Shown here: one piece after another, positions 35,210 to 44,600 of the stretch
How positions within the stretch are numbered: the stretch's first letter is position 1
Layout of the letters: each line of letters opens with the position of its first letter
Assembly (NCBI RefSeq): GCF_000425205.1
Contig: NZ_AULI01000001.1
Location: 1 to 64,000, forward strand
Direction of reading: 5' to 3'
DNA: 64,000 nucleotides
Origin: Pontibacillus halophilus JSM 076056 = DSM 19796
GTDB taxonomy: Bacteria; Bacillota; Bacilli; Bacillales; BH030062
The notes under the pieces: generated by a model
Told to the model about the DNA's origin: nothing
Seen by the model: the letters and a program-made list of their open reading frames with translations, nothing else
Database searches by the model: none
Translations under genes and position numbers: made by a program

Positions 35210-35401
35210 ACTCATCCCCCTTACATACGTCCCTTTTAGTGTATACATAGGAAACTTGTATCGTTCCAAAACCTTCCTTTATTGTGACTTTTCGTCGTTT
35301 TCAAGGTGGAATGTCATTTCCATTACTTTGTTATGAATGAATTGTACGATACAATGTCATTATTGTATTAGGAGCGTTTTAGTAAAGGAGTCCTTGAAGA
35401 T

Positions 35402-38400
35402 ATGATTGATTTAACGGCACCAGAAGTATTGGAGCTTAGTGGCTGGACGGTCTATAAGCGTGGTGAATCGTATTACGATGCTGGAGCTGTAACACGTTAT
35501 AGCCGTTATACCACTTCCGACCAACTGCATACTCGCATTTTCGCTGAAGTGGCCGGTAGTCCAAATCAGTACGAAGTGCAGCTTACCTTTGCCAACCAAT
35601 CTGGCGCCTACATGCACGGTCAATGTACCTGTCCTGCATTCCAGGAAGGTATGAGCGTATGTAAGCACATGGTTGCTGCACTGCTCGAGACGATTAAGCG
35701 GTATACAGATAACCAGACGCCTGGGGCAAGAAGAGCGACACTGAAAGGGAACGAACCCTCTCAGCAGGAGCTTCAGAAAGCTTCGACTTTCGTGGATACA
35801 TTACTTGAACAGGTAACGGAATCTGAGAACAATTACGTACAAGAAGAAACGGAACCCTTGCATCTTCAATTCGAATTGGAAGGCGTATTCACCCGTTTCT
35901 CTAAACCAAGTGACTTAGAACTTAGTATCAAGGCTGGCACCTCAAAGTTATACGTGGTGAAGGACCCCGCTCAGTTCGTGGACGCATGGTATAACGGAGA
36001 GCCTTTGTATTTCACTTCTAAATTCACGTATGAACCGGACACACAGCTTATTAACGAAGACGACGCACGAGTGCTTGAGTTTCTTTATCCCATCATTAAG
36101 AGTCAGCAATATTTCAGTGAAAGCGATTTGTATTTACGAAGTGCGAAAAAGAATATTCAACTCCCGAACCACTTCCTTTCACAGCTCTTCCCGTTACTTG
36201 AAGAGTGTGATTCGGTCGTGTTGAAGGGGCAGATGGAAGATGTTCCGTTGCATATTGAACAGAATCACTTCCCTGAATCATTCCGCCTCGCATCAGATAA
36301 CAGACACTATTCATTAACCATTGTAGACAATGGATTCTTAAGTGAACAAATTGCCGACACACCTTATTTCGTGAAGAAAAATCAATTGTATAAAGTCAGC
36401 AGAGACATCGCCCAATCTGTCATTCCTTTGTATAACCATTTGGCAGAGCAGCCTGAGCGTACGCAAGTCCTTGAACAGGACCATGTCGAACAACTAGCTG
36501 GAACGGTGTTTCCTGTTCTAGAAGAACACGAACTCCTTGTTATTGAGGACGACATTACATCCAACTTGAAGCGCTATGAATGCGAACCGAAACTACATCT
36601 TCAGGAAGAAGATCACGTGTTAATGGCTAACCTAACCTTCCACTACGGCGAAGAAGTAATCGACCCATTTCGCCCGAGTCAGCGGCAATCCAATCAAGTG
36701 ATCACCCGTAATATGAAAGTGGAGCGCCAACTGATGGACCTAATCACACAAGCGAATTTCCACTGGAACGGATCGGTACTTTCATTACGCGGCAGCGAAG
36801 ACCTTGGTCGTTTCTTCTACGTCATTCTTCCTGAGTTAGAGAAACAAGCAGAAATCACGATGTCTGACGGTGTTCAAGACATGTACGGGGAGTTACCAGA
36901 AGAGGTGCCATTGGCGCTAGACGTAGACGAGAATTATGGATGGTTTGAAGTTCGTTTCCCGACAGAGGATTTGTCTGATGACCAGATTACATCCCTCTTC
37001 CAATCCCTAAAGGAAAGGGCAAGCTACCACCAGCTCGATAACGGGCGGGTTGTAGACTTGAATGAGGACAACTGGGAACACATACGGAAGTTATTCGACC
37101 AGCTCGACCTTGACCCTGAGGCATTCGAAGGTGGCGTGATGCATCTTCCGAAATATCGCGCTCTCCAAGTCGACACATCCGCAGGGGTTCAACAAAGTGA
37201 AGCGTTTATGAAACTCATTGAAGCCGTGAAGCACCCTGAAACGTTGCAAGAAGAGCCACCTGAGGCGTTACAGGCAACTATGCGGGATTATCAGCTGCGT
37301 GGTTTTCAGTGGTTACGGTCCCTTTCTCGCCATGGGTTCGGAGGCGTACTAGCCGATGAGATGGGACTTGGGAAGACGTTGCAAAGCTTAGCCTACATCT
37401 TGGCTAGCCGCTTGGAGCGTCCAGACGCTGAGCCGTTTCTTGTCGTGACTCCTGCCTCTCTCATCTACAACTGGGAACAGGAGGCAGCTAAATTCACCCC
37501 GACACTTAACGTACGCATCGTATCCGGAACGAAGGAAGCGCGGCGAAAACAGCTCGAAGACCTCTCAAATGTAGATATGATTATTACGTCTTATCCAATT
37601 ATGAGAAGGGATGTGGACTTATATCAGTCTCATTTCTTTCAAGGCATGCTATTGGATGAGGCACAGTCGTTCAAGAACCATACATCGCTTACGTACAAGT
37701 CAGTCCGTACCATTCGAGCCGAGACTGCATTTGCCTTAACAGGTACACCGGTTGAGAACCGCGCCGAAGAGCTTTGGTCCTTATTCTCGATTGTCATGCC
37801 AGGTCTCTTGTATGACCGACAATCGTTCAAGGGACTTTCCCAACCGCTCATCCAGCGTAAAATTTCACCATTCGTGCTACGCCGGACGAAGAAGAACGTC
37901 CTAACCGAACTTCCGGACAAAATCCAAACCGTTCGGTATACCGATTTAACGAAAGAGCAACGCGAGCTGTACGTCGGATACCTTAGAGAGATTCAACAGC
38001 AGACGAAACGCCAGCTTGCAACAGGAACGTTCCAGCAAAATAGGATGCAGATTCTAAGTAACCTGACCCGACTAAGACAGCTGTGCTGTCACCCTGGACT
38101 ATTCGTCGAAGATTACGAAGGGCAATCTGGGAAGCTTGAAGAACTGCGTACCTTTGTACGAGAAGCCCATGAGAATGGCCAGCGACTGCTGATCTTCTCC
38201 CAATTCACATCCATGCTCGACTTGATTGCAGACATGGTGAAAGAAGAAGGTCTCACCTACTTTTATCTTGACGGAGAAACGCCTGCACAAGACCGCGTTA
38301 CGATGGCAACCCGATTCAACGAAGGGGAAAATGATTTATTCCTTATTTCCTTGAAAGCAGGCGGAACCGGTCTCAACCTTGTCGGAGCAGATACCGTCGT

Positions 38401-38638
38401 GCTGTACGATCTGTGGTGGAACCCTGCTGTTGAACAACAAGCAGCCGACCGTGCCCACCGCATCGGACAGAAGAAATCCGTTCAAGTCGTCAAAATGATT
38501 GCGAAAGGTACGATTGAAGAGAAAATTCAATCGCTTCAAGAGCAAAAGCAGAACTTATTCGACACACTGATTCAGTCCGGAGAAGGCAACTTATCCGCTC
38601 TAACAGAAGACGATATTCGCGATATCTTAAGCATTTAA
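35402..38638 (+). CDS. SNF2-family helicase with SWIM zinc finger
   Basis: This 1078-residue DNA translocase-type ATPase has an N-terminal SWIM zinc finger with CTCPAFQEG then CKHMVAAL (about 78-97). A long middle region (about 140-600) resembles the bacterial SNF2 N-terminal helper domain. The SNF2 motor follows (about 620-1075) with ADEMGLGKTLQ (Walker A), DEAQSFKN (motif II), LTGTPVENR (motif III), SLKAGGTGLNLVGAD (motif V) and QAADRAHRIGQ (motif VI). Bacterial members remodel protein-nucleic acid complexes; exact targets are unknown. It has its own AAAGGAG site and terminator and is a single gene, not part of an obvious defence island. Confidence 0.93.
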   Translation: MIDLTAPEVLELSGWTVYKRGESYYDAGAVTRYSRYTTSDQLHTRIFAEVAGSPNQYEVQLTFANQSGAYMHGQCTCPAFQEGMSVCKHMVAALLETIKRYTDNQTPGARRATLKGNEPSQQELQKASTFVDTLLEQVTESENNYVQEETEPLHLQFELEGVFTRFSKPSDLELSIKAGTSKLYVVKDPAQFVDAWYNGEPLYFTSKFTYEPDTQLINEDDARVLEFLYPIIKSQQYFSESDLYLRSAKKNIQLPNHFLSQLFPLLEECDSVVLKGQMEDVPLHIEQNHFPESFRLASDNRHYSLTIVDNGFLSEQIADTPYFVKKNQLYKVSRDIAQSVIPLYNHLAEQPERTQVLEQDHVEQLAGTVFPVLEEHELLVIEDDITSNLKRYECEPKLHLQEEDHVLMANLTFHYGEEVIDPFRPSQRQSNQVITRNMKVERQLMDLITQANFHWNGSVLSLRGSEDLGRFFYVILPELEKQAEITMSDGVQDMYGELPEEVPLALDVDENYGWFEVRFPTEDLSDDQITSLFQSLKERASYHQLDNGRVVDLNEDNWEHIRKLFDQLDLDPEAFEGGVMHLPKYRALQVDTSAGVQQSEAFMKLIEAVKHPETLQEEPPEALQATMRDYQLRGFQWLRSLSRHGFGGVLADEMGLGKTLQSLAYILASRLERPDAEPFLVVTPASLIYNWEQEAAKFTPTLNVRIVSGTKEARRKQLEDLSNVDMIITSYPIMRRDVDLYQSHFFQGMLLDEAQSFKNHTSLTYKSVRTIRAETAFALTGTPVENRAEELWSLFSIVMPGLLYDRQSFKGLSQPLIQRKISPFVLRRTKKNVLTELPDKIQTVRYTDLTKEQRELYVGYLREIQQQTKRQLATGTFQQNRMQILSNLTRLRQLCCHPGLFVEDYEGQSGKLEELRTFVREAHENGQRLLIFSQFTSMLDLIADMVKEEGLTYFYLDGETPAQDRVTMATRFNEGENDLFLISLKAGGTGLNLVGADTVVLYDLWWNPAVEQQAADRAHRIGQKKSVQVVKMIAKGTIEEKIQSLQEQKQNLFDTLIQSGEGNLSALTEDDIRDILSI

Positions 38639-38684
38639 CAAAAGCCACCCACTCCTTATGGTAGGAGTAGGTGGCTTTTCCTTT
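38639..38684 (+). terminator. Terminator after SNF2 gene
   Basis: AAAAGCCACC and GGTGGCTTTT flank an inner ACTCCT/AGGAGT helix, one mismatch between them; TTTTCCTTT follows. Confidence 0.88.
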
Positions 38685-38771
38685 GCAGAACTTTACAGAA
38701 GAAAAGATTTTGATTTTTCAGAATATATTGTATAATCTCCCTTAACTTGCACAAAAAGGGAGGAACATTCA

Positions 38772-39734
38772 TTGAAACAACTCGAACGCATCAGTCAATT
38801 TGTAGGGAGTACATTCGCGATTTGGGTCTTACTCTTTGCGGTCTTATCATTCTTCATTCCAGAAGGATTTACGTGGATTGCCCCTTACATCGTCACCTTA
38901 CTTGGTATCATCATGTTCGGAATGGGATTATCGTTGTCGAAGGACGATTTCAAAGAAGTCGGCAAACGCCCGAAAGATGTCGCGGTTGGAGTCGGAGCAC
39001 AGTTTCTTATCATGCCGCTACTCGCATTCGGATTGGTTACGTTACTACCCGTATCCAATGAAGTCGCTGCAGGCGTCATCCTAGTCGGCTGTTGCCCAGG
39101 AGGAACCTCTTCAAATGTGATGACCTATTTATCGAAGGGTGATACAGCTCTTTCTGTATCCATCACTGCTGTATCGACGTTATTAGCCCCCATCCTTACG
39201 CCGGCACTCGTCCTGCTGTTTGCAAGTCAATGGATGCCCGTCTCTGCTGGGGCGCTCTTCATGTCTATCTTGAAGATTGTCATTGTACCAATTGGCCTTG
39301 GACTGCTAGTTAAGGCAATACTCGGCTCTAAAGTAGACGCAGGTGTGAAAGCCCTCCCGCTAGTTAGCGTCGTTGGAATTGTTGCAATCGTCGCAGCTGT
39401 CGTCAGCGTCAACCAACCGAAGATTGCCGAGACAGGCGCCTTGATCTTCGCCATTGTGGTGCTACATAACTTACTCGGCTACGCCATTGGTTATACTTTC
39501 GGGAAGTTATTTGGAATGAACCCATCAAAACAACGCGCCCTCTCCATTGAAGTCGGCATGCAGAACTCCGGACTCGGTGCCACGCTCGCAAGCGTACACT
39601 TAAGCCCTCTAGCCGCTGTCCCAAGTGCCATCTTTAGTGTATGGCACAACATTTCAGGACCAATCCTTGCCACGATATTCAGGAAACAGAAGGAACGGAC
39701 GGAACGAAAGACGCAATCATCTGCTTCCGCCTAA
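38772..39734 (+). CDS. BASS-family sodium-dependent transporter
   Basis: This 320-residue membrane protein of the bile acid:sodium symporter family resembles B. subtilis YocS. Signatures include GMGLSLSKDDF (about 51-61), GCCPGGTSSNVMTYLSKGDTALSV (about 106-129) and IEVGMQNSGLGATLA (about 258-272), where sodium-binding residues lie in this fold. About ten helices. The substrate in bacteria is often an organic anion and not bile acid. Start is TTG 38772 with GGGAGGAAC ahead. A TATAAT box lies at about 38730-38735. Confidence 0.9.
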   Translation: MKQLERISQFVGSTFAIWVLLFAVLSFFIPEGFTWIAPYIVTLLGIIMFGMGLSLSKDDFKEVGKRPKDVAVGVGAQFLIMPLLAFGLVTLLPVSNEVAAGVILVGCCPGGTSSNVMTYLSKGDTALSVSITAVSTLLAPILTPALVLLFASQWMPVSAGALFMSILKIVIVPIGLGLLVKAILGSKVDAGVKALPLVSVVGIVAIVAAVVSVNQPKIAETGALIFAIVVLHNLLGYAIGYTFGKLFGMNPSKQRALSIEVGMQNSGLGATLASVHLSPLAAVPSAIFSVWHNISGPILATIFRKQKERTERKTQSSASA

Positions 39735-39742
39735 TTGACCTA

Positions 39743-39773
39743 AACCTCGTTGAATAGTTCAACGGGGTTTTAT
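39743..39773 (+). terminator. Terminator after BASS transporter gene
   Basis: AACCTCGTTGAA and TTCAACGGGGTT pair around a 3-base loop, with one G-U pair, followed by TTATT. Confidence 0.8.
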
Positions 39774-39921
39774 TAATTATTCATTCCTTTATATTAATAA
39801 TTTATGGATTAGGTTTAGGACTTAAGTTTTAGTGGTATTTACCCATGTTGCACATCAAGCAAGAATATGTGCAAACGTTATGGTTAACCACCATACCGTT
39901 ACCTATTAAGGAGGAATTATA

Positions 39922-40470
39922 TTGTCGTTAAACAACCTATCCCTATTTAAAGAATGCTTCGGTGACGTCGTCGGCGAGGTACAAGAATTAAGCAACGCCC
40001 CACTTACCCAGATGAATTCACGCTCCCTCAAGTACGAAACGAAAGTACCACAGCTCGAGTACATGTGTCTTATGATGGAGAACATGGTGATTACAAAGAA
40101 ACTGAAAGGCAATGTGTATGCTGGTTTCCAGAAATTCTCTCGTGCTGAGAATGTCATTGACCGCTTCCGTGCGATGACAGAATACTCCAATGTGTATATC
40201 TTCGGAGAAGACGATGCCCCTACCGATCCAACAGATGGGATCAACTACATCTCTCTTCCACCCCAAAGTGAACTGATGCGTGAATGGTTCCTCGTTATTG
40301 ATAGCCCAGTATTTAAATCCATGATGGTCGCTTATGACATGGAAGGTTTCGGTATTCAAGAGATTGAAGAGGACCGTAAATTTAAAGGCGTCAAAACGTC
40401 CAATCCACAAACCATCCAAAAGGCAAACGACCTTTTAGCCCCTCACGTTAACGCAACCCCGATTGGCTAA
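39922..40470 (+). CDS. Stand-alone DICT-domain sensory protein
   Basis: This 182-residue cytosolic protein corresponds over most of its length to a DICT domain, the sensory module otherwise found fused to GGDEF cyclases and two-component proteins. Diagnostic segments are LEYMCLMMENMVITKKLKGNVYAGFQKFSR (about 45-74), RFRAMTEYSNVYIFGEDD and WFLVIDSPVFKSMMVAYD. No output domain is attached and no partner gene is adjacent. The start is TTG 39922 with AAGGAGG. The leader holds two consecutive hairpins (39848-39874 and 39879-39895). The family call is fairly good; the ligand is unknown. Confidence 0.72.
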   Translation: MSLNNLSLFKECFGDVVGEVQELSNAPLTQMNSRSLKYETKVPQLEYMCLMMENMVITKKLKGNVYAGFQKFSRAENVIDRFRAMTEYSNVYIFGEDDAPTDPTDGINYISLPPQSELMREWFLVIDSPVFKSMMVAYDMEGFGIQEIEEDRKFKGVKTSNPQTIQKANDLLAPHVNATPIG

Positions 40471-40472
40471 TG

Positions 40473-40508
40473 ACTACAGGTAGCCACTGCATGTGGCTAC
40501 CTGTATTA
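40473..40508 (+). terminator. Terminator after DICT gene
   Basis: A 12-bp perfect stem (TACAGGTAGCCA 40475-40486 with TGGCTACCTGTA 40494-40505) is followed by TTATG. The T-run is weak but the hairpin is strong. Confidence 0.75.
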
Positions 40509-40542
40509 TGATTACAATTAATAGTACATACCAGTTTATAAT

Positions 40543-40833
40543 GGGTGCGCACGTACAATAAAATTAGTGGTCAGGGGAAAGGGGTCGCTTTCCTGTTACC
40601 CCATACGATGTGGGGTAGTTCGGTGTTATCCCAGGAGGGGATGAACTTAACCGAACTTCTAACAAGAAGCCTCCTCGTTCGCTTTCGCTCTCTGTGGGGT
40701 CTCAGAAGCACGTACTTCCACGGGGCCCTGCGGGATGCAGGGTCGTTCGATGTTGGCACAGGACGTGCCGATTTTAATCGAACTTCCTTAAGTCACCTTT
40801 TCCCTACCCCCTAGCTAACATCTATGCGCACCT
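40543..40833 (+). ncRNA. Candidate structured RNA, about 290 nt, unknown class
   Basis: The region between the DICT and RibU-like genes folds as one closed unit. The outer helix is GGTGCGCA (40544-40551) with TGCGCACC (40825-40832). Next comes AGGGGAAAGG (40573-40582) with CCTTTTCCCT (40796-40805). Internal hairpins are TACCCCA/TGGGGTA (40597-40603/40611-40617), AGTTCGGT/ACCGAACT (40617-40624/40650-40657) with inner ATCCC/GGGAT, CCCTGC/GCAGGG (40726-40731/40737-40742), and GTTCGAT/ATCGAAC (40745-40751/40777-40783) with inner TTGGCAC/GTGCCGA. GGAAAG (40576-40581) could instead pair with CTTTCC (40588-40593), so alternative folds exist. A TATAAT at about 40537-40542 sits just ahead. The helices pair equally on the minus strand, but gene direction favours plus. 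It may be a riboswitch-like leader of the gene at 40897 or a free RNA. A transposon-like inverted-repeat element is a less likely alternative. Confidence 0.6.
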
Positions 40834-40896
40834 AAATTTATTTTATAGAAACCGTATGACCACGTTTGAAGACATAATTAAAGGAGACGACTTCCT

Positions 40897-41502
40897 ATGA
40901 GTCTATTACAAAAACGGATTACAGTTGGGATTCTGGCTGCCCTCAGCATCATTCTATTCTATTGGAAAATTCCTCTTCCTTTCTTCCCAAGTGTTCTTAC
41001 GCTGGATTTGAGTGATCTTCCTTCTCTAGTTGGAGCGATTATTCTCGGGCCCGTTGCAGGGATTCTCATTCAGCTTCTTAAGAACATCGTCGATTTCCTC
41101 ACTCACGGGAGTTACGTTGGCTTACCAATTAACCAGATTGCAAATTTCTTATCAGGGTCCATCATGGTCGGCATGGTAGGAGTCTTCTACCATTATAAAC
41201 AACGCCTGAACTGGCAGAGCATTCTTGTCTCCATTAGCGTATTCCTAGCTGCGATGTACGCATTGAATTATTACTTTATCCTTCCTTCCATCATGAATTT
41301 GTTAGGCCTAAATCTAGAGCAATATATCGTAACTTTCTCCTCCGTGAATCCGTACGCGACTACGTTCAGCAAAGCTGTCCTCTTGGTCATCGTACCGTTT
41401 AACTTAATTAAAGTCTTAATCGTCTACGGCGTTGGCTTGCCGTTCGCTATGCGACTACAACGTGTAACTAAACTGAACGAAAAAAGGAGCTTTGCTGCAT
41501 GA
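40897..41502 (+). CDS. ribU: RibU-like ECF transporter S-component
   Basis: This 201-residue membrane protein of about six helices closely follows the RibU riboflavin-binding pattern: [35 protein letters not shown] (about 30-64), [18 protein letters not shown] (about 71-88), [16 protein letters not shown] and [12 protein letters not shown]-components bind vitamins with high affinity and normally pair with the shared EcfA-A'-T module, which in Bacillus is encoded elsewhere. The stop codon overlaps the ATG of a chemoreceptor gene (ATGA, 41499-41502), an unusual partner. Riboflavin is the best guess, but the upstream RNA is not the classical FMN riboswitch. Confidence 0.87.
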   Translation: MSLLQKRITVGILAALSIILFYWKIPLPFFPSVLTLDLSDLPSLVGAIILGPVAGILIQLLKNIVDFLTHGSYVGLPINQIANFLSGSIMVGMVGVFYHYKQRLNWQSILVSISVFLAAMYALNYYFILPSIMNLLGLNLEQYIVTFSSVNPYATTFSKAVLLVIVPFNLIKVLIVYGVGLPFAMRLQRVTKLNEKRSFAA

Positions 41503-42728
41503 AACACATCTTCTCTACATTGACTACAGTAACGAAAGCACAATGGACACAAATTACAGCAGGTACAATTATGGCCCTACTCATTGCCTTATTCTCGTAC
41601 TTCGTCCCAAATTTAGCGGTTGTCCTTCCTGTCACCGGGCTCCTTATACTCTCACTTCTCATCGCAATTATGGCATACCAGACGCCTTCTACAAGTGATG
41701 ATGCCACAGATGACGTTGCGACTGTAACAGAGGACTACGTCAGAGCTTCCCTTGAAGAGATGCGCCATGTTGAAGCACATGCTGGACATCTTCAGTCCAT
41801 GAGTGGTGCAGTGAATGGTGCTGCTGATGAGATTAATACAGTCATGATGGATATGGTAAATGAAATCACGAGCCAGAAGACGTATATCGCTGATTTCTCC
41901 GAGCAAATGGATCGGATTGACGCGATGATTCAGAACTTGAACGCCATGATTGAAGTAACAAACGACACGACTGAAAACATCACCTCCCTATCCAATAACG
42001 GGAAGAAGCAAATTGACGATTTCGGGGATGTGTTCCAAGGGATTATTTCTCTTACGGAGCAATTTGCAAGCTACAATCAAGAACTGTTCGATAAGATGAA
42101 AGCCGTTACGGAATCACTAGGTTCAATTGAATACATATCAAATCAAACGAACCTTCTTGCCTTGAATGCTTCCATTGAAGCTGCTAGAGCTGGTGAACAC
42201 GGGAAAGGGTTCGGTGTCGTGGCACAGGAAATTCGCAAATTATCTAACCAAGTGAAAGAAAGCGCCGATTCCATTAACGACATCGTTAACAACGTACACG
42301 AAAGCATCCGTCAGCAGGAGGAGTCCTATCAACGAGACATTGGGATCTTAGAAGTGGGACGTGAGAAGGGCGATGCTGTCGTTCAAATCTTCGACGACGT
42401 CATTACGAATATCCACAGCCTGCACGAGCAGTCACAGCAAATGGAACAAAGCTCTCAAGAAGTCGAACGAGAGAACCAAAAAGTTGTCGCCCAAATGAGT
42501 GAATTGAACGACCTCACAGGGGAACTGTACAGTAAAACAGAAGGTACATCCGGACTTGCGATGGAGCAACAGTCTAGCATGATGGAATTAGACATGACGG
42601 CCACCACCATGACCGAGCACATCAAGAAGGTCCAAGAAAATCTGAAAGAACATTTAAATGGCGAAGATGCAGGGTGGGTTCGCCCTGCTGAAATGAGTAA
42701 GCGGGATCATTTGAAGGCTGTGAATTAA
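41499..42728 (+). CDS. Methyl-accepting chemotaxis protein coupled to RibU-like gene
   Basis: This 409-residue chemoreceptor has two adjacent N-terminal membrane helices (about 18-36 and 40-58) joined by only a few residues, so it has no extracellular ligand domain. No HAMP is obvious. A coiled coil and the MA signalling domain follow, with the hairpin tip [35 protein letters not shown] (about 210-244). It is translationally coupled to the RibU-like S-component by a 4-bp overlap with AAAAAGGAGC ahead. This suggests that the S-component acts as its ligand-binding partner. That functional link is inference. Confidence 0.93.
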   Translation: MKHIFSTLTTVTKAQWTQITAGTIMALLIALFSYFVPNLAVVLPVTGLLILSLLIAIMAYQTPSTSDDATDDVATVTEDYVRASLEEMRHVEAHAGHLQSMSGAVNGAADEINTVMMDMVNEITSQKTYIADFSEQMDRIDAMIQNLNAMIEVTNDTTENITSLSNNGKKQIDDFGDVFQGIISLTEQFASYNQELFDKMKAVTESLGSIEYISNQTNLLALNASIEAARAGEHGKGFGVVAQEIRKLSNQVKESADSINDIVNNVHESIRQQEESYQRDIGILEVGREKGDAVVQIFDDVITNIHSLHEQSQQMEQSSQEVERENQKVVAQMSELNDLTGELYSKTEGTSGLAMEQQSSMMELDMTATTMTEHIKKVQENLKEHLNGEDAGWVRPAEMSKRDHLKAVN

Positions 42729-42730
42729 TA

Positions 42731-42765
42731 AAACAAAGCCTGGCTATAACGCCAGGCTTTGTTTT
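42731..42765. terminator. Terminator after RibU-MCP operon
   Basis: A 13-bp perfect stem (AACAAAGCCTGGC 42732-42744 with GCCAGGCTTTGTT 42751-42763) is followed by TTATTG. Confidence 0.92.
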
Positions 42766-42870
42766 ATTGTTATTTATGTAATACGTAAAAGATTACTAAT
42801 GCTAGATGACATAGTAATAAGCTGGGATGGGAGCTAGTCATCTAGAGAATAGTTATCAAAATAAAATATA

Positions 42871-42902
42871 AAAAACCCATTGCAGTTCTGCAATGGGTTT
42901 CG
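42871..42902 (-). terminator. Terminator downstream of tRNA-Ala
   Basis: AAACCCATTGCA and TGCAATGGGTTT form a 12-bp stem around GTTC. On the minus strand it is followed by TT and AT-rich sequence. It lies just 3' of the tRNA gene. Confidence 0.85.
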
Positions 42903-42906
42903 TCTA

Positions 42907-42979
42907 TGGAGCATAGCGGGCTCGAACCGCTGACCTCTACACTGCCAGTGTAGCGCTCTCCCAGCTGAGCTAATGCCCC
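42907..42979 (-). tRNA. tRNA-Ala (anticodon GGC)
   Basis: The minus strand folds as a full cloverleaf: acceptor GGGGCAT/ATGCTCC, D-arm GCTC...GAGC, anticodon stem CTACA/TGTAG with loop CTGGCAG (anticodon GGC), and T-arm AGCGG-TTCGAGC-CCGCT. The discriminator is A and CCA is not encoded. It is a solitary tRNA gene. Confidence 0.95.
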
Positions 42980-43060
42980 GTATGGAGTTGTCTTATTCCG
43001 TAATGAAGATTATACCATCTCCACGAAATAAATTCAATAACTTTCCAACTCCATAACTCT

Positions 43061-43291
43061 TTATAGATTTGTAATCAGGTAATAAACCATGAATAGAAAC
43101 ATCCCCAAGAAGATCAACATGGATGTGATTCGATTACGTTGGTAATCAACGATGGCGTAGAGCAAGCACGCCACGCTGCCGAATAGGGCAATAAAGAGAG
43201 ACTCATCATAGGTGAACCAGAATTGTCCGAGCAACGCTCCTACCGTTAACAGGGAAAATAGTATAGCAAGCCAAAGTACACTTTCTTTCAT
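43061..43291 (-). CDS. Small membrane protein, 76 residues
   Basis: This unrecognised protein has two or three membrane helices (about 4-22, 31-47, 57-73) with a short basic loop DYQRNR between the second and third. AGGACGTG precedes the ATG at a suitable distance. It is flanked by the tRNA gene and MsrAB. No functional motif is seen. Confidence 0.65.
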   Translation of the reverse strand: MKESVLWLAILFSLLTVGALLGQFWFTYDESLFIALFGSVACLLYAIVDYQRNRITSMLIFLGMFLFMVYYLITNL

Positions 43292-43475
43292 AGTTACACG
43301 TCCTAACGAATCTTATAATTATTATAGTATGAGAGCTTTCTTTCTACTAATTAGCTTTGTGGGGCTCATTCTCTCCAGCCCCAATCCCTCCACACCCTCT
43401 CACTTTACTAGACCAGTTAAAATTTAACAACAACAGACAACAAAAAGACGAGAGCACTCGCTCCCGCCTTCTTCG

Positions 43476-44600
43476 TTACTTCTCTTCATCTTCAAACAAG
43501 TACAGATATTCCCCATACCCTTCTTCTTCCATTTCCTCTTTCGGAATAAAGTCCATAGCCGCTGAGTTCATGCAATAACGAAGGCCGGTTGGTTCTGGGC
43601 CGTCTTCGAACACGTGACCTAAGTGGGAGTCCGCGTTTTTGCTGCGTACTTCGGTTCTCATGCCGAAGATGCCTGGGTCATCTTTCAGGACAATGTTCTC
43701 TTCGACAAGTGGTTTCGTGAAGCTAGGCCAGCCGGTACCTGATTTATATTTGTCTGTTGAGCTAAAGAGTGGCTCTCCTGAGACGATGTCAACGTAGATC
43801 CCTTCGTCTTTGTTGTCCCAGTATTCGTTGTCGAACGCTGGTTCTGTTGCGTCTTCTTGGGTTACGTTGTATTGCATGTCGGTCAGCATTTCTTTCAGTT
43901 CTTCATCCGTATAACTAGTTCCGGACCCTGTCTGTTTAGGAACGTCATACTTTAGGTCCTCTCCCCATGCGTTCTCAAGGAACTGGTCACGTCCAGAGTT
44001 GCTGCGGTATACGTTGTAGCGTACCGGATTTTTGTCGTAATAGTTCTGGTGATAATCTTCTGCTTTATAGAAGGTAGAGGCTTCGACGATTGGTGTTACA
44101 ATTTCTGATTCGAAGCGGTTCGAATCAATTAAGTCTTGCTTCGATTGTTCGGCTAGCTGCTTCTGTTCTTCATTGTGATAGAAGATTCCAGTTGTATATT
44201 GGTAGCCGCGGTCCACAAATTGCCCTTCATCATCGGTTGGATCAATTTGGCGCCAGAAGATTTGGAGCAGTGTTTCATAGCTGATGACGTCTGGGTCATA
44301 GTGGACTTGCACCGCTTCAACGTGCTCGGTTGATCCGGATGAAACGTCGTTGTAAGAAGGGTTCTCCATCTCTCCGCCTGTATAGCCAGAGATTACATCC
44401 CCTACTCCATCTAATTTCTCAAATGGGGGCTCCATGCACCAGAAGCACCCTCCTGCAAAGGTCGCAACGGCTTCGTAGTCAGCAGCGTTCACAGCCGTGC
44501 TTCCTGTGGAGCGTTCGAACATATATTTGTATAGCATTGGCCCACCGAATGCAGCGATTAGGACGGCTGCACTGATCGACAGGATCCATCGTTTCTTCAT
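43476..44600 (-). CDS. msrAB: Membrane-anchored methionine sulfoxide reductase MsrAB
   Basis: This 374-residue fusion repairs oxidised methionine of both stereoisomers. An N-terminal membrane anchor (about 4-24) places it on the outer face. The MsrA domain (about 42-200) has [10 protein letters not shown] with catalytic Cys52, and the MsrB domain (about 225-365) has [18 protein letters not shown] and the catalytic cysteine in [10 protein letters not shown]. It is the last gene of an operon with a two-component system and a DM13 protein; its ATG overlaps the kinase stop by 4 bp. The context points to repair of surface proteins under oxidative stress. Confidence 0.94.
   Translation of the reverse strand: MKKRWILSISAAVLIAAFGGPMLYKYMFERSTGSTAVNAADYEAVATFAGGCFWCMEPPFEKLDGVGDVISGYTGGEMENPSYNDVSSGSTEHVEAVQVHYDPDVISYETLLQIFWRQIDPTDDEGQFVDRGYQYTTGIFYHNEEQKQLAEQSKQDLIDSNRFESEIVTPIVEASTFYKAEDYHQNYYDKNPVRYNVYRSNSGRDQFLENAWGEDLKYDVPKQTGSGTSYTDEELKEMLTDMQYNVTQEDATEPAFDNEYWDNKDEGIYVDIVSGEPLFSSTDKYKSGTGWPSFTKPLVEENIVLKDDPGIFGMRTEVRSKNADSHLGHVFEDGPEPTGLRYCMNSAAMDFIPKEEMEEEGYGEYLYLFEDEEK

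Noticed and set aside
40545-40814. Open frames on both strands inside the 40.5 kb structured region
   Set aside because: They coincide with GC-rich paired arms, have no credible ribosome site and give compositionally odd peptides. Structure explains the region better than coding.
40543-40833. Classical FMN riboswitch (RFN element) ahead of the RibU-like gene
   Set aside because: The conserved RFN core such as GGGGCAGGGTGAAATTCCC-type segments is absent. The element is also larger than an RFN.
40543-40833. Group II intron or intron remnant (GTGCG-like ends)
   Set aside because: No domain V/VI sequence, no reverse transcriptase and wrong size.
43329-43427. A roughly 32-residue hydrophobic plus-strand frame between MsrAB and the 76-residue protein
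   Set aside because: It has no Shine-Dalgarno sequence and overlaps the minus-strand promoter region.
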